A stretch of 64,000 nucleotides of DNA from Betaproteobacteria bacterium. Its GTDB lineage: Bacteria > Pseudomonadota > Gammaproteobacteria > Burkholderiales > Burkholderiaceae_C. The notes beneath the pieces are model-generated. The model was not told the origin of the DNA. It worked only from the letters and a program-made list of their open reading frames with translations, and made no database searches. This document shows, piece by piece, positions 41,294 to 48,719 of this stretch. The stretch lies in contig JADIZZ010000002.1 of the NCBI GenBank assembly GCA_016704535.1, positions 310,001-374,000 of the forward strand, written 5' to 3'. Position 1 is the stretch's first letter. Each line of letters begins with the position of its first letter. A program made the position numbers and the translations under genes.

Positions 41294-42295
41294 ATGAACG
41301 CCCTGCTCGACATCGATCCCGAAGTGGCCGACGCGCTGCAGCGCGGCCGCCCCGTGGTGGCGCTGGAATCGACCATCATCAGCCACGGCATGCCCTGGCC
41401 ACAGAACCTGGAAACCGCGCTGCGCGCGGAGGCGGCGGTGCGCGAAAGCGGCGCCGTGCCGGCCACGGTGGCCGTGATGGGCGGGCGACTGAGGGCCGGC
41501 CTGGCGCGCGCCGACATCGAAGCCCTGGCGCGCCAGGGCCAAGCCGTGCCCAAGGCCAGCCGGCGCGACCTGCCCTTTCTGATCGCCGAAGGTGTGGGCC
41601 CGGAAATGGGCGCCACCACGGTGGCCGCGACGATGATCGTGGCCGCACTGGCGGGCATCCGCGTCTTCGCCACCGGCGGCATCGGCGGGGTGCACCGCGG
41701 CGCCGAGACCAGCTTCGACATCAGCGCCGACCTGCAGGAACTGGCGCGCACCTCGGTGGCCGTGGTCTGCGCCGGCGCCAAGGCCATCCTCGACCTGAAG
41801 CTGACGTTGGAGTACCTGGAAACGCAGGGTGTCCCCGTCATCGGTTTCGGCACCGACGAATTGCCGGCTTTTTACTCGCGCGCCAGTGGCTTGAAGGTCA
41901 ACCGCCGGCTCGACACGGCCGAGCAGATCGCTCGTGTGCTGCAGGCCAAGTGGCAGGCTGGTCTGGCGGGTGGCGTGCTCATCACCAACCCGATCGCGCC
42001 CGAACACGAGATTCCGCAGGCCCGCGTCGCCGGTTTCATCGCGCAGGCGCTGCACGAAGCGCAGGCGCAGGGAGTGACGGGCGCGGCCGTCACTCCCTTC
42101 CTGCTGGCGCGCGTGACTGAACTCAGCGGCGGCGCCAGCCTGGCGGCCAACATCGAACTGGTGCTGGCCAACGCGCGGTTGGGCGCGGGTGTCGCCAGCG
42201 CGTTGTCGGCGCTGTCGGCCGACGACGTGCGGGCCGCCCGGGAGGCCGCAGCCGTCGAAGTCGCGATGCTGCCCCAAGCGGCGCGCGGTGCCTGA
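41294..42295 (+). CDS. psuG: Pseudouridine-5'-phosphate glycosidase
   Basis: A 333-residue enzyme that splits pseudouridine 5'-phosphate to uracil and ribose 5-phosphate. It has the family start VALESTIISHGMPWPQNLE, the lysine segment QAVPKASRRDLP, and the metal/substrate regions FATGGIGGVHRGAE and GVLITNPIAPEHEIP. The partner kinase psuK is not adjacent, which is unusual; the heme oxygenase gene follows instead with an 8-bp overlap. The C-terminal 30 residues are Ala-rich and slightly longer than in E. coli PsuG (312 residues). Confidence 0.92.
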   Translation: MNALLDIDPEVADALQRGRPVVALESTIISHGMPWPQNLETALRAEAAVRESGAVPATVAVMGGRLRAGLARADIEALARQGQAVPKASRRDLPFLIAEGVGPEMGATTVAATMIVAALAGIRVFATGGIGGVHRGAETSFDISADLQELARTSVAVVCAGAKAILDLKLTLEYLETQGVPVIGFGTDELPAFYSRASGLKVNRRLDTAEQIARVLQAKWQAGLAGGVLITNPIAPEHEIPQARVAGFIAQALHEAQAQGVTGAAVTPFLLARVTELSGGASLAANIELVLANARLGAGVASALSALSADDVRAAREAAAVEVAMLPQAARGA

Positions 42296-42983
42296 GTTGC
42301 ACCGGCCTTCGGCAAGTGATTTGCCCGGCGGGTCGGGCGAAACCGTCGCCTGCGACCCCGCGGACTTGCCCGAACGTTTGCGGCTGGGCACGCGCGAGTT
42401 GCACGTCGCCACCGAGCGCACAGGTGCCATGGCCGCCCTGTTGGCCGGGCGCCTGCCGCAGCCGGGCTACTGCGCGCTGCTGCGCAACTTGCACGCGCTG
42501 TACGCCGCGCTGGAGCTGGCACTCGACGCGCGCCGGCTCGACGCCGCCATCGCGCCGCTGCAGGCCGCCGATCTGCAGCGCAGCGCGGCACTGGCCGCCG
42601 ATCTGTACACGCTGCACGGCCCCGACTGGGCGGCGGCTCTGCCCCTGCTGCCTTCGGCCGCGGCCTACGTGGTGCGGCTGCAGACGCTGTCCGATGCAGC
42701 CTCGCCGGCGCTGGTGGCCCATGCCTATGTGCGCTACCTGGGCGACCTGCACGGCGGCCAGGTGCTGCAGCGTCTGGTGCGGCGTCACTATGCGTTGCCG
42801 GGCGATGCCGGCACGCGTTTCTACGACTTCGGCCCCGAGCCCGAGGTGCTGGCCCTGCGCCAGCGCCTGCGCGCTGCGCTGAGCGCGCTTCCGTTGAACA
42901 AGGCCGAACAGGACAGCGTGGTCGCCGAGGCGCGCTGGGCTTTCCAGCAGCACCAGCGCTTGTTCGAAGAGCTGGCGTCCTAG
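42288..42983 (+). CDS. Biliverdin-producing heme oxygenase
   Basis: A 231-residue helical enzyme that opens heme to biliverdin, CO and iron. The proximal heme ligand is His39 in TRELHVATERTGAMA and the distal helix carries the glycine-rich YLGDLHGGQVLQRLV. The biliverdin made here is the chromophore of the phytochrome gene next door, which is convergent and overlaps it by 4 bp (42980-42983). The start is GTG 42288, inside the end of psuG, with no visible ribosome site; translational coupling to psuG is likely. No alternative ATG exists before the heme-binding helix. Confidence 0.9.
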   Translation: MPELHRPSASDLPGGSGETVACDPADLPERLRLGTRELHVATERTGAMAALLAGRLPQPGYCALLRNLHALYAALELALDARRLDAAIAPLQAADLQRSAALAADLYTLHGPDWAAALPLLPSAAAYVVRLQTLSDAASPALVAHAYVRYLGDLHGGQVLQRLVRRHYALPGDAGTRFYDFGPEPEVLALRQRLRAALSALPLNKAEQDSVVAEARWAFQQHQRLFEELAS

Positions 42984-45205
42984 GCGTTCGGCTCGAAGCG
43001 ACGGAAGCGCGCATACAGCGCCGTCGCACGCTCCGCCGAGGCCTCCAGTTCCTGTAGCACGGGCGCCACCGAAGGGCCGCTGCTGGCATCGGCGATATCC
43101 ATCGCCGCCAGGCTGGCGTTGGTGAGGATGGCGCCGATCACTTCGTCGGTGGGCCTGCCGCCCGCGTGTGCGGTGCTGGCACGCTGCAAGGCGTCTTCGA
43201 GCTGCCGTCGCGCCGCGGCGGTGCGGCGCAGGTCGCGCAAGTCGGTCAGCGTGATGATGCAGCCGAGAAACTTGCCATGGCGCCCGGGCACGGCCTCTGC
43301 GCGCACGGCCACTGGCAAGCCGGCCCCGAGCTCGGCGGCCTGCGTGGGCCGAGCCACCGACCACTCGCCCCGCCAGGGCTGCTGCGCCAGGCCGTCCACC
43401 ACGCGCTGCACACGCGCCGGGTCTTCGAAAAGCTGGGATACGGGCTCGCCGAGCGGCGGCCTGCGCGCGCCGGTACCGCGCAGCGCAAGGAAGGCGTCGT
43501 TGAAGAACATGAGGCCGCCCTGCGTATCGGCCAGCAGCACCGGCTCGCGCGCTTCGCCCACCGTTGCGCGGAGGTCGGCCAGCTGGTGTTCGGCCACGAG
43601 CAGACGCACCGCGTTCACCTGCACGATGATGTCCACCAGGGCGGTGCCGATGGCCCCCGCCATGACCAACTCCGCTGCCGACCATGGCAGTGCCGTGCCG
43701 CGCACGATTTCCGACCACGCCGCGAAGCTGCGTCGCGGCGACAGCTTCAGCGGGTCGTCGCCTTCCATCGGCTTGTGCGGATCGCCGGCCCAGGTGACGG
43801 TGAGCAGCTGCTCCTTGCGCAGCCACATCAAGTAGTCGGGCCGCGACGTCGACAGTTGCACGGCCAGCACGCCGGCCGCCGTGGGCGCCAGCGAAGCCAG
43901 CGGCGGATAAGCCTTGCCCAAGGAGGCGTGCGCCACCGGCTCGCCGTGTTCGGCGTTGCGCGGCTGCGCGTGCACCCAGTCCCTCAGCGCGCGCAGCTCG
44001 GGTGTGGATGGCACGTCGCCGGTGGTCAGGATCTCGTCGCCATGGAACAGCGCCGCACCCGTGGCCCCCAGTGGTTGCAGCAAGGTGTGCGGGTTGCGCA
44101 AGAGTGCCTGTCGCCAGTCACCTTCGGTGGACGTGGCCTCGATGAGGCGTTGCTCCAGCCGGCGCACCATCAGCGCTACCTGGGTGTGGGCATAGTGCTC
44201 GATGGCGGCGATGCGGGTGGACGCCACTTCGGCCAGCAGGTCGACCATGGCGCGCACCGCGAGCCGGATGTGGCGCGGGCTGTAGTGGTGGGCGGCAATC
44301 AGGCCCCAGAGCTTGCCTTCGCGTACCAGCGAAGCCACCAGCGTGCCGGTGACGCCCATGTTCTTGAGATACTGCAGGTGCAGCGGTGACATGCTGCGCA
44401 GATGGCACATGGACATGTCCAGCGGCTGACCGTTGTCGGGACGCAGCGCCGGCACCAGGGGCTGCGCGGCGTAGTCGACGTCGGCCAGCACGCGTACGCG
44501 GTTGCGCAGGTAGAGCTCGCGTGCACGCTGTGGGATGTCGCTGGCCGGATAGTGGTGGCCCAGCAGCGATTCCAGGCGCGGGTCGCGCGACTCGGAGACG
44601 ATCTTGCCGTGGCCGTCGGCGTCGAAGCGGTAGACCATCACCCTGTCGTAGCCGGTCATGTTGCGCACCACCTGCACGATGGCGTCGCACAGCACGGGTA
44701 GCGTGGTGGCGGCAGAAAAGCGCTGCACGGCGGCGGCAATGCCTGCGGCCTCCGAGGCGCTGTTCAGGTCGACCGCGCTGACACCGCTGCCGCGGTCCGC
44801 CGGCTCCAGCTCCAGCACCACGCCACCAGCGGGCGGACAGTGCGCGGCGCCTTCCAGCCGCCGCAAGGTGCCGTCGGCATCGACCTGCGCCTGCAGCGGC
44901 AGCGGTTCCCCGCCCAGGCCTGGGAGCAGCGGGGCAACGACTTCGGCCAGGTTTCCGCCCAAGCGCGACAGAGGCTGGCCCAACAGATCGCCGACGCCCA
45001 CCCCCAGCACCACGGCGCTGTTGGCGCTGGCCATCAGGATCTGGTGCGTGCTGGCGTGCAGCAGCAGCAAGGCGCCCTGCGGCTGCACCGAACCCGCCAG
45101 GTGGATGAGTTCGCGCTCGCAGTTGGTCAGGTCGGCCTGGCCGAAGGCGGGGCTGTCCACGGTCAGCGCGACACGCTTGAGTTGTCCATCCTGGCAAGGT
45201 AGCAC
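42980..45205 (-). CDS. Bacteriophytochrome without histidine kinase domain (PpsR-antagonist type)
   Basis: A 741-residue red/far-red photoreceptor: PAS (1-130), GAF (140-320), PHY (330-510), a second PAS (about 525-660) and a two-helix tail (670-741). The biliverdin attachment residue is Cys29 (DLTNCERELIHL). The GAF motif ASDIPQRARELYLRNRVR and the PHY-tongue PRxSF (SPRRSF) are intact. No H-box or ATPase domain follows; the end (ILTNASLAAMDIAD) looks like the helical output segment of Rhodopseudomonas palustris BphP1, which acts by binding the repressor PpsR. Start is GTG 45205, with no clear ribosome site. Signalling would be by protein contact, not phosphotransfer. Confidence 0.88.
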   Translation of the reverse strand: MLPCQDGQLKRVALTVDSPAFGQADLTNCERELIHLAGSVQPQGALLLLHASTHQILMASANSAVVLGVGVGDLLGQPLSRLGGNLAEVVAPLLPGLGGEPLPLQAQVDADGTLRRLEGAAHCPPAGGVVLELEPADRGSGVSAVDLNSASEAAGIAAAVQRFSAATTLPVLCDAIVQVVRNMTGYDRVMVYRFDADGHGKIVSESRDPRLESLLGHHYPASDIPQRARELYLRNRVRVLADVDYAAQPLVPALRPDNGQPLDMSMCHLRSMSPLHLQYLKNMGVTGTLVASLVREGKLWGLIAAHHYSPRHIRLAVRAMVDLLAEVASTRIAAIEHYAHTQVALMVRRLEQRLIEATSTEGDWRQALLRNPHTLLQPLGATGAALFHGDEILTTGDVPSTPELRALRDWVHAQPRNAEHGEPVAHASLGKAYPPLASLAPTAAGVLAVQLSTSRPDYLMWLRKEQLLTVTWAGDPHKPMEGDDPLKLSPRRSFAAWSEIVRGTALPWSAAELVMAGAIGTALVDIIVQVNAVRLLVAEHQLADLRATVGEAREPVLLADTQGGLMFFNDAFLALRGTGARRPPLGEPVSQLFEDPARVQRVVDGLAQQPWRGEWSVARPTQAAELGAGLPVAVRAEAVPGRHGKFLGCIITLTDLRDLRRTAAARRQLEDALQRASTAHAGGRPTDEVIGAILTNASLAAMDIADASSGPSVAPVLQELEASAERATALYARFRRFEPNA

Positions 45206-45243
45206 AGGCGCGCGCGGCGCCAGTCCTCGTCTCCCCGGGGTGC

Positions 45244-45333
45244 TCAGTCTTCGGCCAGTGCCACTGGCCCCAGCAGCAGTGCGAAGCCCCCCGCGCTGAT
45301 GCAGGCGTCGACAACGCGGTGCAGCAGTCTCAT
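45244..45333 (-). CDS. Candidate 29-residue hydrophobic small protein
   Basis: A short ORF between katG and the phytochrome gene on the same strand. ATG 45333 is preceded by GGGAG at 7 bases, a good ribosome site, while the phytochrome gene itself has none. The peptide starts MRLLHRVVDACISAGG, continues with a hydrophobic stretch FALLLGPVALA and ends ED. It could be a real single-helix peptide, or a translated leader that couples ribosomes from katG to the phytochrome gene. Nothing else supports it. Confidence 0.35.
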   Translation of the reverse strand: MRLLHRVVDACISAGGFALLLGPVALAED

Positions 45334-45355
45334 GGTGTGCTCCCGTTGGTCGAGC

Positions 45356-47593
45356 TCAGGCGAGGTCGAAGCGATCGAGGTTCATCACCTTGCTCCACGC
45401 CGCCACGAAGTCGCCGACGAACTTGCCCTGTGCGTCGCTGGCGGCATACACCTCGGCCAACGCGCGCAGCTGTGAGTTCGAGCCGAAGACGAGGTCGACC
45501 ACGGTGCCGGTCCATTTCAACTCGCCCGTCTTGCGGTCGCGGCCTTCCAGGATGTTCGCGTCGGCGGCCGAGCGCTTCCAAGTCGTGCCCATGTCGAGCA
45601 GGTTGACGAAAACGTCGTTGCTCAGGGTGCCGGGGCGCTGCGTGAAGACGCCGTACGCGGTACCTCCGACGTTGGCTCCCAAAGCACGCAGGCCGCCGAC
45701 CAGCACCGTCATTTCGGGCGCGGTCAGCGTCAGCAACTGGGCCTTGTCGATCAGCAGCTCGGCGGCCCGATCGGCCAGTTCCTTGCGCACGTGGTTGCGA
45801 AAGCCGTCGGCCTGGGGCTCGAGTACCGCGAAGGCCTCGACATCGGTCTGTTCCTGCGTGGCGTCGGTGCGGCCCGGCGTGAAGGGCACGGTGACGGTCA
45901 CGCCGCCGGCCTTGGCTGCGGCTTCCACCGCGGCGCAGCCGCCCAGCACGATCAGGTCGGCCAGCGAAACCTGCCGGCCACCGCCCTGGGCGTTGAACCT
46001 GTTCTGCAGGCCTTCCAGCACCCCCAGCACCTGCGCCAGTTCGGCGGGCTGGTTGACGACCCAGTCCCTCTGCGGCGCCAGGCGGATGCGAGCGCCGTTG
46101 GCGCCGCCACGCTTGTCGCTGCCGCGGAACGTGCTGGCCGAAGCCCAGGCCGTGCGCACCAGTTGCGCAATGCTCAGTCCAGAGGCCAGCACCTGCGCCT
46201 TCAGCGCGTCGACGTCCTGTGCGGTGACGAGGCCGTGGTCCACCGGTGGCACCGGATCCTGCCAGATCAGCACTTCCTGCGGTACCAGCTTGCCCAGGTA
46301 GCGGGCGCGCGGGCCCATGTCACGGTGCGTCAGCTTGAACCAGGCGCGGGCGAAGGCGTCGGCGAAGGCCTGCGGGTCGGCGTGGAAGCGGCGAGAGATC
46401 TTTTCGTAGGCCGGGTCCATGCGCAGCGACAGGTCGGCCGTGGTCATCATCGGCGGGCTCTTCTTGCCCGGTTCGTGCGCGTCGGGAATCAGGTGTTCGG
46501 GCTTGCAGTTCTTCGGTGTCCACTGGTGGGCGCCGGCCGGGCTCTTGCTCAGTTCCCACTCGTAGCCGAAGAGCATGTCGAAGTAGCCCATGTCCCAGGT
46601 GGTGGGGTTGGGCTTCCAGGCGCCTTCGATGCCGCTGGTGGTGGCGTGCGCACCCTTGCCGCTGCCGAACTTGTTGATCCAGCCGAAGCCCTGTTCCTCG
46701 ATGTCGGCACCCTCGGGCTCGCGACCGACCAGCGCCGGGTCGCCGGCGCCGTGGGCCTTGCCGAAGGTGTGGCCGCCGGCGACCAGCGCCACGGTCTCCT
46801 CGTCGTCCATCGCCATGCGGGCGAAGGTCTCGCGCACGTCGCGGCCCGAGCCCAGCGGGTCGGGCTGGCCGTCCGGGCCTTCCGGGTTCACGTAGATCAG
46901 GCCCATCTGCACCGCGGCCAGCGGGTTGGCGAGTTCACGGTTGCCGCTGTAGCGGCTGTCCGGCTGGTCGCTGGTGGCCAGCCACTTCTTCTCGACGCCC
47001 CAGTTGATGTCTTCCTCGGGTTCCCAGATGTCGGGGCGGCCACCGGCGAAGCCGAAGGTCTTGAGACCCATCGTGTCCATGGCCACGGTGCCGGCCAGCA
47101 CGACGAGGTCGGCCCACGAGAGCTTGCGGCCGTACTTCTGCTTGATGGGCCACAGCAGGCGGCGCGCCTTGTCGAGGTTGCCGTTGTCGGGCCAGCTGTT
47201 CAGCGGCGCGAAGCGCTGCGCACCGGTGCCGGCGCCACCGCGGCCGTCGTGGATGCGGTAGGTGCCGGCGGCGTGCCAGCTCAGGCGCACGAAGAGGCCG
47301 CCGTAGTGGCCCCAGTCGGCCGGCCACCAGTCCTGGCTGTCGGTCATCAGCGCCTTCAGGTCGGCGACCACGGCGTCGAGGTCGAGTGTCTTGAATTCGG
47401 CGGCGTAGTCGAAGCCCGCGCCCATCGGGTCGGACTTGGACGTGTGCTGGTGCAGGATCTTCAGGTTGAGTTGTTCGGGCCACCAGTCGGCGTTGGTCTG
47501 GCCGCTGCGGGCCGTGGCCTGCGTGCGCGACTTGCCAGAGAAGGGGCAGCCGCCGGCGGCGCCGGTGTCATTGATTTCGTAGGCTTGGCTCAT
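45356..47593 (-). CDS. katG: Catalase-peroxidase
   Basis: A 745-residue heme enzyme that removes hydrogen peroxide. The distal site residues are Arg103, Trp106 and His107 (VRLSWHAAGTYR). The unique crosslinked triad is Trp106, Tyr234 (GLIYVNPEG) and Met260, with the same Tyr-Met spacing as in Mycobacterium KatG. The proximal ligand is His275 (VAGGHTFGKAHG). Both the active N-terminal and the heme-free C-terminal half are complete. A candidate OxyR site lies about 87-121 bp upstream (47680-47714) and oxyR itself precedes it on the same strand, so peroxide induction is expected. Confidence 0.96.
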   Translation of the reverse strand: MSQAYEINDTGAAGGCPFSGKSRTQATARSGQTNADWWPEQLNLKILHQHTSKSDPMGAGFDYAAEFKTLDLDAVVADLKALMTDSQDWWPADWGHYGGLFVRLSWHAAGTYRIHDGRGGAGTGAQRFAPLNSWPDNGNLDKARRLLWPIKQKYGRKLSWADLVVLAGTVAMDTMGLKTFGFAGGRPDIWEPEEDINWGVEKKWLATSDQPDSRYSGNRELANPLAAVQMGLIYVNPEGPDGQPDPLGSGRDVRETFARMAMDDEETVALVAGGHTFGKAHGAGDPALVGREPEGADIEEQGFGWINKFGSGKGAHATTSGIEGAWKPNPTTWDMGYFDMLFGYEWELSKSPAGAHQWTPKNCKPEHLIPDAHEPGKKSPPMMTTADLSLRMDPAYEKISRRFHADPQAFADAFARAWFKLTHRDMGPRARYLGKLVPQEVLIWQDPVPPVDHGLVTAQDVDALKAQVLASGLSIAQLVRTAWASASTFRGSDKRGGANGARIRLAPQRDWVVNQPAELAQVLGVLEGLQNRFNAQGGGRQVSLADLIVLGGCAAVEAAAKAGGVTVTVPFTPGRTDATQEQTDVEAFAVLEPQADGFRNHVRKELADRAAELLIDKAQLLTLTAPEMTVLVGGLRALGANVGGTAYGVFTQRPGTLSNDVFVNLLDMGTTWKRSAADANILEGRDRKTGELKWTGTVVDLVFGSNSQLRALAEVYAASDAQGKFVGDFVAAWSKVMNLDRFDLA

Positions 47594-47679
47594 GGAGTCT
47601 CCGGGGGTGCGTGAGGAACGATGGCGCCACTGTAGAAACCAGGCGACCGCGGGTCAAAGCAATTGGCTCGAAAGGCTCG

Positions 47680-47714
47680 ATAGCCCGCCCGCCTATGGCC
47701 GCCATAGTGCACTA
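47680..47714. promoter_or_regulatory. Candidate OxyR-binding region upstream of katG
   Basis: The stretch holds ATAG, then CTAT-N7-ATAG (CTAT 47693-47696, ATAG 47704-47707), the inner half of the four-part OxyR consensus at its correct spacing; CTATGG-CCG-CCATAG is a near-palindrome. The outer elements are weak. It sits 87-121 bp before the katG start. Confidence 0.55.
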
Positions 47715-47754
47715 CCCGCACAACCGGCCCTGCCCTGTTGCAGTGAGGCCGCGC

Positions 47755-48678
47755 TCAGGCCGTCAGGCGTTGCACGCCCGGCAGCGTGCAGGCGTAGATG
47801 CAGTTGCGCAGCGCCGCGATGGCCTCGTAGCGCGGGAAGGTGCGGCGCCAGGCCAGCACCACGCGGCGCGTCGGCGCGGGTGCCGTGAACTTCACGTAGC
47901 GGATGTGCGGCTGCTTCTCGGCCGGCACGCTGAGCTGCGGCACCACCGTCACGCCCATGCCCGAGGCGACCATGTACTTGATGGTCTCCAGGCTGCTGCC
48001 CTCGAAGCTCTTGCGTATGCCCTCGGCGTTGCTGGCAAAGCGGGCGTACTCGGGGCAGACCTCGAGCACGTGGTCGCGGAAGCAGTGGCCGGTGCCCAGC
48101 AGCAGCATGGTCTCGTTCTTCAGCTCCTCGGCGGTGATGCTCTTGCGCTTGGCAAAGGGGTGGCTGGCCGGCACGGCGGCGACGAAGGGCTCGTCGTACA
48201 GCGGCGCCACGGCCAGGCCGGTGTCGGGGAAGGGCTCGGCCATGATGGCGCAGTCGAGCTCACCCATGCGCAGCATGTCCAGCAGCTTGGCGGTGAAGTT
48301 CTCCTGCAGCATCAGCGGCATCTGCGGCACGCGCTCGATGGCGGCTCTCACCAGGTCGGGCAGCAGGTAGGGGCCGATGGTGTAGATCACGCCCAGGCGC
48401 AGCGGGCCGCTCACCGGGTCCTTGCCGAGCTTGGCGATCTCACGGATGGCCTGCGCCTGCTCGATGACCTGCTGCGCCTGGCGCACGATCTGCTCGCCCA
48501 GAGGCGTCACGCTCACCTCGGCCGCGCCGCGCTCGAAGATCTTCACGTCCAGCTCTTCTTCCAGCTTCTTGATCGCCACGCTGAGCGTGGGCTGGCTGAC
48601 GAAACACGCCTCGGCGGCGCGGCCGAAGTGCCTTTCGCGGGCGACGGCGACGATGTACTTGAGCTCGGTGAGGGTCAT
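47755..48678 (-). CDS. oxyR: LysR-family peroxide sensor OxyR
   Basis: A 307-residue regulator. The N-terminal winged helix spans about residues 1-60 (LTELKYIVAVARERHFGRAA). The redox cysteines are Cys199 and Cys208 (GTGHCFRDHVLEVC), the same numbers as in E. coli OxyR, so it should form the activating disulfide. It lies between recG and katG on the same strand, 161 bp from katG. In this order (recG-oxyR-katG) it is a common Burkholderiales arrangement. Confidence 0.95.
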   Translation of the reverse strand: MTLTELKYIVAVARERHFGRAAEACFVSQPTLSVAIKKLEEELDVKIFERGAAEVSVTPLGEQIVRQAQQVIEQAQAIREIAKLGKDPVSGPLRLGVIYTIGPYLLPDLVRAAIERVPQMPLMLQENFTAKLLDMLRMGELDCAIMAEPFPDTGLAVAPLYDEPFVAAVPASHPFAKRKSITAEELKNETMLLLGTGHCFRDHVLEVCPEYARFASNAEGIRKSFEGSSLETIKYMVASGMGVTVVPQLSVPAEKQPHIRYVKFTAPAPTRRVVLAWRRTFPRYEAIAALRNCIYACTLPGVQRLTA

Positions 48679-48719
48679 GGCGAGATTGTGGCGAATAGGG
48701 GCGTGACCGGGATCGCCAA

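Noticed and set aside
45186..45188. ATG at 45188 as the phytochrome start
   Set aside because: It is in a different frame from the PAS domain; only GTG 45205 or later GTG codons are in frame.
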